A stretch of DNA of 64,000 bases from Cloeon dipterum (lineage: Eukaryota > Arthropoda > Insecta > Ephemeroptera > Baetidae), in assembly GCF_949628265.1 (NCBI RefSeq), contig NC_088786.1, positions 4,712,001 through 4,776,000 of the forward strand, read 5' to 3'. Positions 52,501-62,563 of the stretch are shown one piece after another. A program made the translations under genes and the position numbers. Below the pieces are notes generated by a model. That model made no database searches. It saw only the letters and a list, made by a program, of their open reading frames with translations, and was not told the DNA's origin. Within the stretch, counting starts at the first letter, position 1. The number at the start of each line of letters is the position of its first letter.

Positions 52501-55500
52501 TTAAAATAGGTCGATTTAAATTAGTAAAAAAATATTTAGTAAATAGAAATATTGGACATTAGAATATATAAATAAAAAAACTCCTAAATTCACATCATCA
52601 ATAACATGCTTTCATAAAACAAATTGAATTTAATAATGAGCAATAAATGCTTACGAGTAGAGCATTTTTGCCTTGCGCTGCGGAAGACAATAGCGCCAGC
52701 ACAGTCTCCTGCAAATTAGCCAAGTCCTCTGGGGCCTCCTCAGGATCGTGCGAATTTATATCTGCGAGGACATCGTTCACTTTCCTTTCCCACCTCATGA
52801 ACTCATCCAGAAGACCCTGCATTGTGCCGAAACAAAAAGGAAAAAGTGTTATTATCGTGCGTCAAAATTTGTCTCGTTTCCATGGCTACGCGCCTTTTCA
52901 CGCAACACCGAAATGAGCTTACCTCAAGTGAGTTAATCGACAGTTTGAGTTCCTCTTTAGGAAGATTTTTCACATCATGCTCATATTTGCTCACGAGGCT
53001 AGCCAGCTCATCAAAGAGATTCTCAATTTCCTGCGAAATAAAAAGGAAGTTTAAATTTTGATCTCCAAAAATAGTTCGAGGTTTAACACAACATTAAACG
53101 CAGTTAGCAAAAAGCAAGCAGGTAATTAACTATGAATTTTGTTTAAACTGATCCAGTGCCGGTGCTCTCTCCAGTTTTTGGTGCCAATTGCAATGGAGTA
53201 AATTTGCAATGAGCACTTGATCAACTTTGTTGGTGCATTTTCATATATTTAATGTCGTTGTTATACTTATTTAAGAGTTAAACAGAGGTCAGATTAAGGG
53301 CTGAAACTTATATCATGATATACCCAGTATGATAACTATATTTAAATATTATTAATAATGTCGATGAAACTAGGAAAAACCTGGAAAACTATTGTGATAG
53401 CGGGCGAGGTCTGTTCACGCGAGTGCCTGGATTATTAAAATGAATAGTGAAAACCCATTCATGCTGCGGAGATTAGTAAATTTAAACTTTTAAAAACGTA
53501 CAATTCCTTTTCCTTTAAAGATTAGTAACCAAAGGGCAAAACACAAAAGCCGGCAAAGCGATCCACGAAACCACACCTGGCTGTTGGAAAGCCTTTTCTC
53601 TTTTCCAGGGGAAGGCGCTTCTCGTTCTGAAAGGGACTCGGGGACACTTGCAGTTTTGATTCTTTCGTCCAGCTCCTCGACAGCAGCAGAAGGTATTTGG
53701 GATTGCTGCTCCACTTTTTTCTCTGCTGGAGCTTGCTTGTAGTCAACGCTAATTTTAGCCCCGGATTTTCGTTCTTCATACTCTCTTTCGGCGCTCTCAA
53801 GCGCAATTAGGTCATAATCGAACGTACCAGCGAACAAGTCAAGGCGCTGAGCTGTTGTTTTGGCACTAACTTGTGGGTTAATTTCTGCCACAGACTCACA
53901 CGGGGCCGCCGCCTTGGCCGCCTCCGTGCTTCGCGATACGCTCTCCGCTGCCGTCTTTTCAGTTTTGCCAGTTTTTTCAAGCAAATTTGAGCTGACGGGT
54001 GGCTCCTGCGGACTTGAAACTGATTCCTTCTCCTCCTTCGTTTCCGATTTGTTTGGAATGTTGTACTCGAGTTCTGCATCTCGACACAAATGGTAGTCTT
54101 CCCAAAATTGAATTTTGCAGGCCTTGGTCCTCTCTAGCGGTGCAATTTCAGCTGGCAGTGTTAATTTTTCCAGCGTTTCAACGCTTGGTGTTGGGATCTT
54201 TACCTCAATTGGTGGTGCAATTTCTTCAGTGATAGCTTGTTCTATTTGTTGATGTGTCGGTTCGCTCTCTTTCGAGGAAGAAGACAGTGATGCTCGCAAT
54301 TCAGCATCGCGGCAAGACGAGTAGTTTTCCCAAAATGCTGCTTTGAAAGGCGAAGATTTTTCCACCTCTTTCTCACCTTCTGTTATAGCGATTTCCTTTC
54401 CTAGCTCGGTTTGAAGATGCGTTTCACCTTTTTTCAATAATACAGCATCATGTGGTGCGCCTAAAATAGCCTTTTGCTCCACTGCCAAACATTCTCTCTT
54501 CTGCTCAACAGAGACACTTTCGACCTTGATCGTTTCATTTTCTTTGAAATCGGCTGTATTTGGATGACGCTCCCAGAATTCTTTTTGAGTTGGTGAAAAT
54601 TCTTCCAGGACGGTCTCATGGGAGTCTGGAGTGACGGCCATAGAAACGTGCTCAACCTTCTCAGGGATTGTGTTTTCTCCTTTAATCGTCGCCTCTGCAT
54701 TTGGCACACCACATTTTTCTAGGTCTTGGACTTGATTTAGCCAGAATTCTGCCTTCCACGGCATCTCTTGTTTCTGAGTATCTTGACCTGATTCTAATAC
54801 ATCGAGAGCTTCGATGTTTGGTGTGCGAGCAGTTTCGATTTGTTTTTCATCTGTCACAGGTTCAACATTACTTCGCGCACCGGAGGTCAATTTATCAGCG
54901 TATGTCATTTTTGGAATAGTAGATGTGTCTATTTCTCGTTTTCGGTGCAAATCCAAGTCAACTGCTGCAGGAGAAATTTGATTGGAAGTTGCTCGTGAAA
55001 CATGCCAATTGCGCTCTGCATCATGACAGGAACTGTAATTGTACCAAAATGCGTCAACGACACGCACTTGAGGCACTTCTGGTTCCTCACATTGCTCAAA
55101 TGTAGCAGCAACTGCCTTCTGCTCTAGTATTTTTGGATTGTCCTTTGTAATCGCGGTGGTTTTTAGCGCGTTGAATGCAATCTCAGCATTGCGCGTCAAA
55201 TGGTAATTTTCCCAGGCCAATTTTTCGTCAAGTAAAGGAGTCACTGTTTGCTTTGAAGAACTGAGGTCCTCTCGAGCAACAGTATTTTCCTTAGCACTCG
55301 CGATATCTCCACTCGTTGAACTAGTTATGTCTGTGTCTGGTGATTTCGAGACAGATGAGCCGTAATCATATTGCGGTTTGCTTTCTAACAATTGTGGTGC
55401 TTTGTCTGTTTCTTTTTTGTCAACAGTTTCAGTAATTGGCAAAGACTGGCGCGCAAACTCATTTTCAGCGTCCCTATATAGGTAATAACTGAGCCAAAAC

Positions 55501-58500
55501 GATGGAATCACTTTGCTCTTGAGCTGATGCGTTGGCTGAATATTTTCACTATGTGTTTCTTGAAGCAAATTATCATTTTCACTTGATGCACTCGCCACAG
55601 CTTTTTTATTTTTGGATTTGACTGTTTTCTGCACAGTTTTTCCCGCTGAGTGATGGATGCTTGTTAACTCACTCTGTTCCTTTGTGTCTTCTTTCGATTT
55701 GGAAGTCACACTTTCCAGTTTTTTAATTCCAGAAGTATGCCTCGTGTCCACTGTTTCAGATTTTGGATTGCACACTTCAAACGATTGCAAGTTTTCAGGG
55801 GATTTTATACCGTCGCTAGTTATGCTCTGCAATTTTTCCATTTCGTGTACTTCTATTTTTTCCCCTTCTTCAGGTTGTTGCTCATTTTCAGCTGTAATTT
55901 CCCTTTCCAAATTGCTATCATTTTCTTGAGCTAGATGAGTGGCAGGTTTTCCGTCAGCTCTTTGTGGTTTTTCCTCCACATCCTTAAAGAGAGGGATGGT
56001 AAGTGCACTAGCCTTTTCTTCATCCTGAGTTTTGAGAGAGTCAGGTGCCTGCTGAGCAGTTGAGTCACTGAATGAACTCTTTTCCTCAATATGACATTCT
56101 TGTTCCAATGCTACTTGCTTTCCATCTTTGTTCTGATCTGAAAACACGACTTGAATATTTATTTCATCCTCAGTTGGCTGCTCAACTAGAATTGGAACTA
56201 GGGTGATTTTTTCCACTGCAGATTTTTCCATTGGTAGAACTACAGTTTGTTCAAACTGCGAAACAATTGTTGTCTCGACCGATGGCGTCTCAACTGGAGT
56301 AAGAGTAAGGGTGGATTGCTCCACCTCTGCGTTTTCCAAAGTCGACTCTGTAATTTGTTCCAGTTTTGAAACAATAGTAGTCTCCAACACAGGTGCCTCG
56401 ACATGAGTAGGACTTAAGGTGATTTGTTCCGTTGCATTGACTTCCGAAGGTAAATCCACATTTTGATGCAATTCTGAAGTAATTGCTGTATCTACCACTG
56501 GTGCATCAACATGTGTTGGAATTATCGTGGCTTGTTTCGCTTCCATGCTTTCCGAAGGCAACTCTGCAGTTTGCTCCAATCCAGAAATGACTGTTGTCTC
56601 CAACACAAGAGTCTCGACACTTGTGGTTTCCAAGGTGATTTGTTCCTGTCCAATATTTTGCAAAGGTAAAATAATAGCTTGCTCCAATCCAGAAACAACT
56701 GTCGTCTCTAAAACAGGTGCCTCGATGTGAGAAGGGTCTAAGGTTATTTGTTCTGTTGCAATGCTTTCCAATGGTATATCCACTGTTTGTTCCAATTCTG
56801 AAACAATTGTTGTCTCGACCGATGGCGTCTCAACTGGAGTAAGAGTAAGTGTGGATTGCTCCACCTCAATGTTTTCCAAAGTCAGCTCTGTAATTTGTTC
56901 CAATTTTGAAACAATAGTAGTCTCCAAAATAGGTGCCTCGACATGAGTAGGACTTAAGGTGATTTGGTCCGTTGCAATGATTTCCAATGGTATATCCACT
57001 GTTTGATCCAGTTCTGGAATAATTGTTGTCACCACTGGCGCATCGACATAGGTTTGAATTACTGTAGCTTTTCCCTCTTCTACTATGCTTTCCAAAGGTA
57101 ATTCTGCAGTTTGCTCCAATCCGGAAACAACAGTCGTCTCCAACACAGGTGCCTCGACGCTGGTAGTTTTCAAGGTGATCTGTTCGTGTTCAATTTTTTC
57201 CACAGGCAAAATCATAGTTTGCTCCAATCCAGAAACAACTGTCGTCTCTAACACAGGTGCCTCGACATTTGTAGGAATTATTGTGCTTGGTTCAACTTGA
57301 GTGTTATCCATCGGTAGCACTGCGGTTTGCTCGAATTGTGAAGCGATTGTCGTCTCCAACACAGGGGCCTCGACAAAAGTGGTGTCTAAGGTAGTTTTTT
57401 CCACTGTGATGATTTCAAAAGGCAAAGCTGCAGTTTGCTCTACCTCAGAAACTACTGTCGTCTCCACTGTAGGTGTCTCAAGCTCAAATTTCACTTCTAA
57501 AAATTCCTCAGTTACTTTCTCAGGGTAGATTTCCAACACCTGACCCGAAAGTGTTTCAGGATTTGAAATTTGCGGCAAGTTTTGGATTTGGTCCTTAGAC
57601 TGTGTGCTCTTCGCACTTGCTAATTCAGCCTCAGTGGTGACAGTCACATTCTCTGGCACGGCAGTTTGTTCACCTTGGCCTAGTTCGTTCAGCACTTCGC
57701 TCTCGTTTGAAATCTCACTCAAACGGGGGCAATGCGATATCAACAGGGCCGGCGTTTCTTCAGCTTTTAGTGCTGGAGGGATCTTTTCAATGCTGGCGCT
57801 CTCCAATTGCAAAAGGAGTTGTAGTGGGACATTTTCCGAAGACTCCGTTAGTATTTCCTCGAGTGTCTGCTCTGGTTCAGTTTTATTCTCAAACGGCTGC
57901 TCAATTGCTACGCTCTGAGAGGTTGCATCTTCGGACGTCTGCAGAGGATTGGCCAGATCGTACGTCTTGTGGATCACCTCCGTCTCGATAGAGTAGTAAG
58001 TTTTCTTCTCATCGTTGATGTACAGGTTTGAGTGAGTAATAATTCGTGTTGAAATATGATTGGGGTCGGTATCAACTGTACTCGAAGCCCCCTTATCTTC
58101 TTGTGGTGTGAGCACACTAAGACTGCTAAGTGCAGTTTCGTACTCTTGCGGCACAGCACTCTCCTCGCCCACCAGAAAGGTGGGAATCGGGCCTTCGGAG
58201 GGCATGCTCTCTTCCAGGTGCTCGCTCTGCGTGATTGAAACGGTTACCTGGTGTTGCGAGACGCTGGCATTTTCCTCGCTCTTTGCTTTTTTCAACTTGG
58301 CCTTTTGTTTCGTTCGTTTAGTAGGAACAGGAATGGCGGATTTCGATTGAGAGTCGTCTGTGCCAATAATTTCTTTGGCTGGCTCTTCGCGTGTTTTCGC
58401 CGGCTCGCTTTCGACTGGGGTCGCAACAAACACTGGCGCCGGGATCAATGAGGGCTTGTCTTCAATTTTGCTCTTTTTCAATTTTTTACGTGCTTTCGCA

Positions 58501-61500
58501 TTCGGCTCTGGCTTTTGTACAGCGCCTAAATTGTGCTCAAATTTTTTCTCCAGTGTAGAACTTTCAGAAACATCGGCCTTTTCTGGTTTGTGTACCTCTT
58601 CGACATCCTTATCGCAGCTCTTCGCTACTGAGAGCACTTCCGTGCTTTTCCACTTTTCTTCAAAGTTATTTTTATGCAACCTGCCTTTGTAGACGACCCT
58701 GGTGAACGGGCTGATGCTCCTCTCCTTTCTCAGGGCCTCGGTGCTCTTCCATTGTTTGCTGGCATCGTTGTCTTTTTGCTCAAATTTAGCCCTGCCGACA
58801 CGTTTGGTAAATGGACTGACGCTGCGTTCGTAACTCCTGTCTGCCCTGGGTGCCAGCATGGGTGAACTGCGATGCACATCCTTCCTCTCGAGCACCTGTG
58901 ACCCAAAAAAGCCACCCTTCCTCTCCAAATTCTCACTGGAGCGCGTGATCAGGGCCTTGTTGTGTGCAGGGTGGAGCAACCTTCGGGCGCCCCTAAGAAG
59001 CACTTGCGCGTAGGTCTCACCTTTCGACGGCGCTTCCGCATCCTGTGGTGAGCTAGGCGCCGCAGTATTTTCAATCTCCACAAACGTGACCGGCTCCACG
59101 TGCTCTCGTTCGGAATGTTCGGCGGCGACATCTTTCTCCTCCTCGACCCTCGGCTCCTCCTCGTCCTCTTCCTTTCGCACGGCACAAGGTGTCCTCACCT
59201 GGAGGACTGGCGGCCGCGGCTCCTCGAGGCCACTCTGCTGCTGGGCCTGTTGGCCGCGGAGCACGTCGGCATACGAGGGACCGCAGCCGCTCGGGGCGGT
59301 AGCCATCGGAGAAAGACGAGTCTCCTCTTCTATTCTGCTCTCAACTACGTGATGCTCACGCGCGTCATCTTTATTTTTCTGCTGCAGTAGCGCTGGCGAA
59401 TCGGGCTGGCACGCGGCCAAGTCTGCTGCTGGTGCCTCTTTTACCTCCTGCTCCGTCTGCCGGCGCGAGGCAATGCGTGTGGTGGTGTTTTCTTCATAAA
59501 TTTCACCGAGATGCTGGTGAATTCGCTCCTGCACTGGCTGCTGCTGCTGCGAAGACTGTGCGCCGGGTTGTGTGCTCCCGGTCGGAGGCGCGGCGCCAGC
59601 TCTGCGAGCGGTGATGTCAGCGTAGGATGCAGATTTGACGGCTGCGTCCGACGTTGCCTCGAACGGGTCAAGCTGGCGAACTTGTCGAACCAGCCAACTT
59701 AGCCGTTTCTTGCTGTCGTTTATTGAATTTCGTAGGTCCTGCGTGACAAATGGTTTGCCAGAAAGAAGTAATATATAGGGCTCAGTGAAAATAAAAAGGG
59801 TTCACATATGTGTTTGTGGAAGAAAAACTGTCTAACAATCACATCAGCTATTCAGACACCCACATCAAGGCTTTGTTGCTAGTGTGTTTTGCAGCTTTCT
59901 TATATATGTGCTGATGGTCACTTGATAGATAAAGATGGATCCAAAGATAGGAACATTTCACCAGGGACATTGCGAGAGTTAGGAAATTTTGCGCGCGTCT
60001 TTGCCAAGACAAAAGCACCTAAAGGTTTTGAAGCTATGATTCTAAAGGCTCTAAATCTGGAGTTCCACGTTGGATAAGAAGGTTGATTCGCCCGTTACGA
60101 GCAGTTATCTTGATCTGCAAGGCTTTAATACGTTCCCTGAAGGCCTGTGGTATTTCCGCAAAAGTGCAAAAAGAGAAAAGAGTGTAAGAAAAATAAAGCA
60201 AAAGGTGATAGAAATAGCAGCATAATATTATATATACGTCATAAATTTAAAAATAGAGTCACAAATACATAGGAAATGTAAACAATAGACAAATGAGATA
60301 TAGAGATGTGCATGAATGAGCTTTGGAAAAAAGCAGTTGTGTAAAAAACCGTTTCCAGCGAGAGTGAAACATACAGCCAACCAGAATTTTGAAAAAAGCA
60401 CCAAAGTGATCGAGACAAGCGATACGAAGTGACCAAGTTATTTAATTTCCATTTTTAGTAAAATGCCAAAGAGATTATTTATATGTATATTTTAGTAAGA
60501 TGCGCCTCAATTTGAATGTCGGAATAAAATCCTTTGTGCGAAAAACACGAACTGTGATATGAAAAGGATCTCTGTTCTACAGGGACTCATATCTACAATC
60601 AAATCTCACCAAGAATTAGAATAAATTCGCTATAAATTTGAAAATTTCGTGTAATCCAATTGGCCCTGCTCCACATTTTCTCCACGCATCCACTCAAAAA
60701 TCACATTCACCGTCAATCAAAATTGATCAAAACTCGCCGAAAACATAAATCTATATGTGCAAGATTACTCACATTCTGCTCTTCGAGCGCCTTTTCGCGG
60801 TTGTGAGGCAAGTAAGTCGGTGCCATAACCACCCTTAGCTGCTGCTCTGCATTGATTATCTGCTGCCGCAGCAGCTGGATTTCCTATTTACCAGCCAAAG
60901 TACTCAGATTTGGTCATACTCATGCCACCTGAAAACATACCTGCTGGTACTTTTCGATTTGATACAAGCACCTTTCCAAGGTAGCTGCCTGCTCTTTCAC
61001 CTGGCCCGAGAGCACGCTAAGCTCCCTGACAATATCAGCGGCTTGTTCTGATACTTTGGCATCGCCACCTACACCGCCTCTAAAGTGCACCTTTGAAGAA
61101 AAAAAACCGGTTGGAGCTAGTTTTGGGAAATAGAATTTGGATTCATTACTTGTAGCTTTTCAGCAGAAATGCTTATTTTGGTTTTCTGAATCGTGATGTC
61201 GTTAGTCATTTTTTCTCTCAGCGCAAGTTGGTCTTTCAGAGCCTTTTTCTTGTTTTGAGGAGATTCCAGTGCAATTCTCGACTTTTCGATCCAGGCGTGC
61301 ACATCTTTCATCTTTTTCTCACACTGCTCCCATTCCTCAGCAGTGTCTTGCAGTAATGCGCTCTGTTAAAAAGGTTAGGCATTCCAATTAATTATTTAAA
61401 TTTCTCATGTGTTTCTTACCCTTTCAATTAGATTGCCCTCGACTTCAGTTTTCAGCTCGTCAACCTCGTCAAACTTTTCTTGCAAATCAGAAGTATTACT

Positions 61501-62563
61501 GGACGTGCTGGCGATGATTTCCAGCTCTTTTGCCATTTCAGCCAAGTTCTTGCCGATGTGCTTGCAACTCTTTACCGCCAGCGAGTAATCGTTAACCTTC
61601 TGGCGAGCTTCAACCAGTGTGGCTAGACGAAGTGGTTCGGCCAGGAAGGCCGATTTCTCGTTAGACCAGTTCTTGATGTGCTCGTAGAGCTGCATGAATT
61701 TCCGCCACGAGTCGAGTGAGTCGCCAACCTGCATCTTGCGCTCTTCCAGCCACGACTTGACCTGCTGCAGCTGCTCAGTTAGATTGGCGATTGTCGACCT
61801 GATGAGGTCCTGCTCAGCTACATCGCGTGATTTCTCGCAAATGAAGTGTCCATTCTTGGTCAGTCTTTCCAACTTATCGTTGGCAGACGCAAATTCTGAT
61901 TGAATTTGCTAGAGAAAAAAAAATCAAATCAAAATTCGTCAAAATGTTGGTGTTTTGTTTAAATACCTGAATGTATTCCTTCAAAATCTGAGGCTCAACT
62001 GACTGGTCCTGCACCTTCTGTTCTGCTTCCAAAATCCAATTTTGTACTTCGTCTACGTCACGCAAATAATCAGCTCTGATCGTTTTGACGCGATTGAGTT
62101 CACGTTGTTTCTCGTCCATCGTGGCTTTTACGTTTTCAGACAAGATTTCCAACGCAGAAAGCTATCGGGTAAAGGAAAGGTATTAAAAATTTTAATTCAG
62201 CGTTCCGGTAATAATCTCACCTCGTGTGCCAAATCTGACGGAAGGTACTCCTGGGTTTGCGTGTAATGCTCTTTGATCTCAGTGTTTAAGGCTTTAGACT
62301 TTGCCAACTGCTGTTCCACTTCTCTCTCCAGCTCCTGTCGAAATGAACATATTGTAATGTTTAAAAATCAGATGGGAGAAAATTTTACTTGGAGCTGCGA
62401 CTCGACTTTGCTTTGGTCCTCGTCGAAGATGTAAAACTCGTGTATGGATGACAAGATTTCGCGAAGCACTTGGAGCAGGCTCTTGACCTTTTCCTCCTGC
62501 TGTTTCAAAAGGTCTTTCTTCTTGACAAGATCTGACTCTGTACTGCGTAGGGCATCTAGTAAT
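31269..62563 (-). CDS. Msp300: Nesprin-1 / MSP-300 giant KASH protein, C-terminal ~6,000 residues (5' end outside window)
   Basis: At least 30 in-frame exons on the minus strand give about 18 kb of coding sequence. They run from 62389-62563 (first exon seen, with no start) to the KASH exon 31269-31503. The order is spectrin-repeat exons (60773-62563), a 6.16-kb non-spectrin exon (53577-59738), two short spectrin exons (52655-53030), a 4.13-kb partly repetitive exon (48246-52376), then spectrin exons from 48147 down to 32811. A cysteine motif near the end ([20 protein letters not shown], 33258-33429) and ...[20 protein letters not shown] (33005-33205) precede a transmembrane KASH segment. Nesprins span the outer nuclear membrane, bind SUN proteins through KASH and link the nucleus to actin, microtubules or muscle Z-discs. 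The actin-binding CH domains expected at the N-terminus would lie upstream of this window. Splice phases agree at the junctions I checked. Several isoforms are likely. Confidence 0.92.
32382..38458 (-). other. Msp300: Nesprin C-terminal spectrin-repeat exon block
   Basis: Coding exons at 32382-32648, 32811-32945, 33005-33205, 33258-33429, about 33600-33635, 33864-34048, 34589-35770, 35891-36329, 36384-36601, 36652-37290, 37378-37566, 37698-37883 and 38192-38458. They carry regularly spaced W residues in helical, Leu/Gln/Glu-rich sequence ([40 protein letters not shown]), typical spectrin repeats. The 34589-35770 exon contains a basic break, [16 protein letters not shown]. Confidence 0.85.
38459..45097 (-). 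other. Long nesprin intron, candidate internal promoter or enhancer region
   Basis: The largest intron in the window (6.6 kb). It contains no coding exon I can support. Its 40.2-44.4 kb part is visibly richer in G+C and CpG than the other introns, with GCGCGC runs and many GATA/ATCGAT-type sites. Near 40215-40260 there is a minus-strand stretch ending TCGTCAG/GTGATC that could be a non-coding first exon with a splice donor. Internal promoters for shorter KASH isoforms are known in nesprin genes; here the idea is inference. Confidence 0.4.
45098..48147 (-). other. Msp300: Nesprin central spectrin-repeat exon block
   Basis: Exons 45098-45403, 46704-47036, 47102-47395, 47461-47787 and 47842-48147, each a multiple of three and phase 0 on both sides. 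Each encodes about one spectrin-like repeat ([40 protein letters not shown]-type sequence; [20 protein letters not shown]). This one-exon-per-repeat, symmetric-phase layout would allow cassette skipping without a frameshift. Confidence 0.8.
48246..52376 (-). other. Msp300: Nesprin giant exon 2 (4,131 bp, 1,377 codons)
   Basis: A single open frame between acceptor TTTAG at 52377 and a GTAAAG donor below 48246, with no intron. The first two thirds are low complexity and rich in E, S, T, V and P. They include Lys/Gly-rich patches (such as [13 protein letters not shown]), an alternating basic-hydrophobic block followed by acidic residues (about 51285-51375), and about 25 heptapeptides (49520-50050). 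The last third (48246-49300) returns to spectrin-type helices ([36 protein letters not shown]). It is phase 0 at both ends, so it could be skipped cleanly. Low-complexity nesprin exons of this size are not part of vertebrate SYNE1 as I know it. Confidence 0.85.
49520..50050 (-). repeat. Heptapeptide tandem array (about 25 x 21 bp)
   Basis: Consensus x-P-V-x-x-A-E ([35 protein letters not shown] and similar), about 25 units without gaps. Nine-unit blocks recur, giving a 189-bp higher-order period: GCAGCGTGCACAGGCACCTC occurs at about 49772 and 49961. The array is coding within giant exon 2. Confidence 0.9.
52655..53030 (-). other. Msp300: Two short nesprin spectrin exons between the giant exons
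   Basis: Exons 52655-52816 ([20 protein letters not shown]...) and 52923-53030 ([20 protein letters not shown]...), 54 and 36 codons, both phase 0. They carry the helix-rich sequence of one spectrin-like unit that separates the two non-spectrin exons. Confidence 0.8.
53577..59738 (-). other. Msp300: Nesprin giant exon 1 (6,162 bp, 2,054 codons)
   Basis: Open from the acceptor CACGCAG above 59738 to the donor AACAGCCAG/GTGTGG at 53577, phase 0 at both ends. It begins with a short spectrin-like tail ([20 protein letters not shown]) and then leaves the spectrin fold. In order it has [11 protein letters not shown] and SYADVLRG motifs, a duplicated SPFT...WKSTE block (58640-58840), basic [12 protein letters not shown]-type patches, twelve 36-residue repeats (56180-57470), an acidic/Ser-rich spacer, and five to eight W..Y...RDAE boxes (53760-55505). 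It ends [12 protein letters not shown]. Predicted mostly disordered from composition. Function unknown; in a nesprin it would form a long flexible insert in the rod. Confidence 0.88.
56180..57470 (-). repeat. Twelve tandem 36-residue (108-bp) repeats
   Basis: Each unit follows V-L-E-T-T-x-V-S-x-L-E-Q-T-x-x-L-P, then an E-Q-x-T-L stretch, and ends with x-V-E-A-P. Twelve units fit with no or one-residue length changes. Units 3-7 resemble units 8-12 in the same order, so five units (540 bp) were duplicated as a block: GACATGAGTAGGACTTAAGG occurs near 56399 and 56939. Confidence 0.9.
60034..60144 (-). other. Msp300: Possible alternative terminal exon of the nesprin
   Basis: Behind the acceptor ATACCACAG (at 60145) the frame continuing from the upstream exon (…KALEEQN) reads [20 protein letters not shown] and on to LEPLES, stop TAG at 60034-60036. 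It looks spectrin-like and keeps phase 0, but no donor leads in frame into the giant exon that follows. It may therefore be a short-isoform end or a relic. Nothing confirms use. Confidence 0.4.
60773..62563 (-). other. Msp300: Nesprin spectrin-repeat exons upstream of the giant exons
   Basis: Exons 60773-60884, 60941-61090, 61150-61362, 61420-61908, 61967-62161, 62221-62334 and 62389-62563 on the minus strand. All are helical and rich in E, K, Q and L with W anchors ([54 protein letters not shown]). Donors and acceptors are canonical GT-AG. Confidence 0.82.

Noticed and set aside
58674-59390. Several plus-strand open frames opposite giant exon 1
   Set aside because: No domains, no starts in good context; the long minus frame fully explains the region.
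59889-60077. Plus-strand open frame ending [10 protein letters not shown]
   Set aside because: No ATG at its start, no family recognised, and it is antisense to the more convincing spectrin-like exon at 60034-60144.
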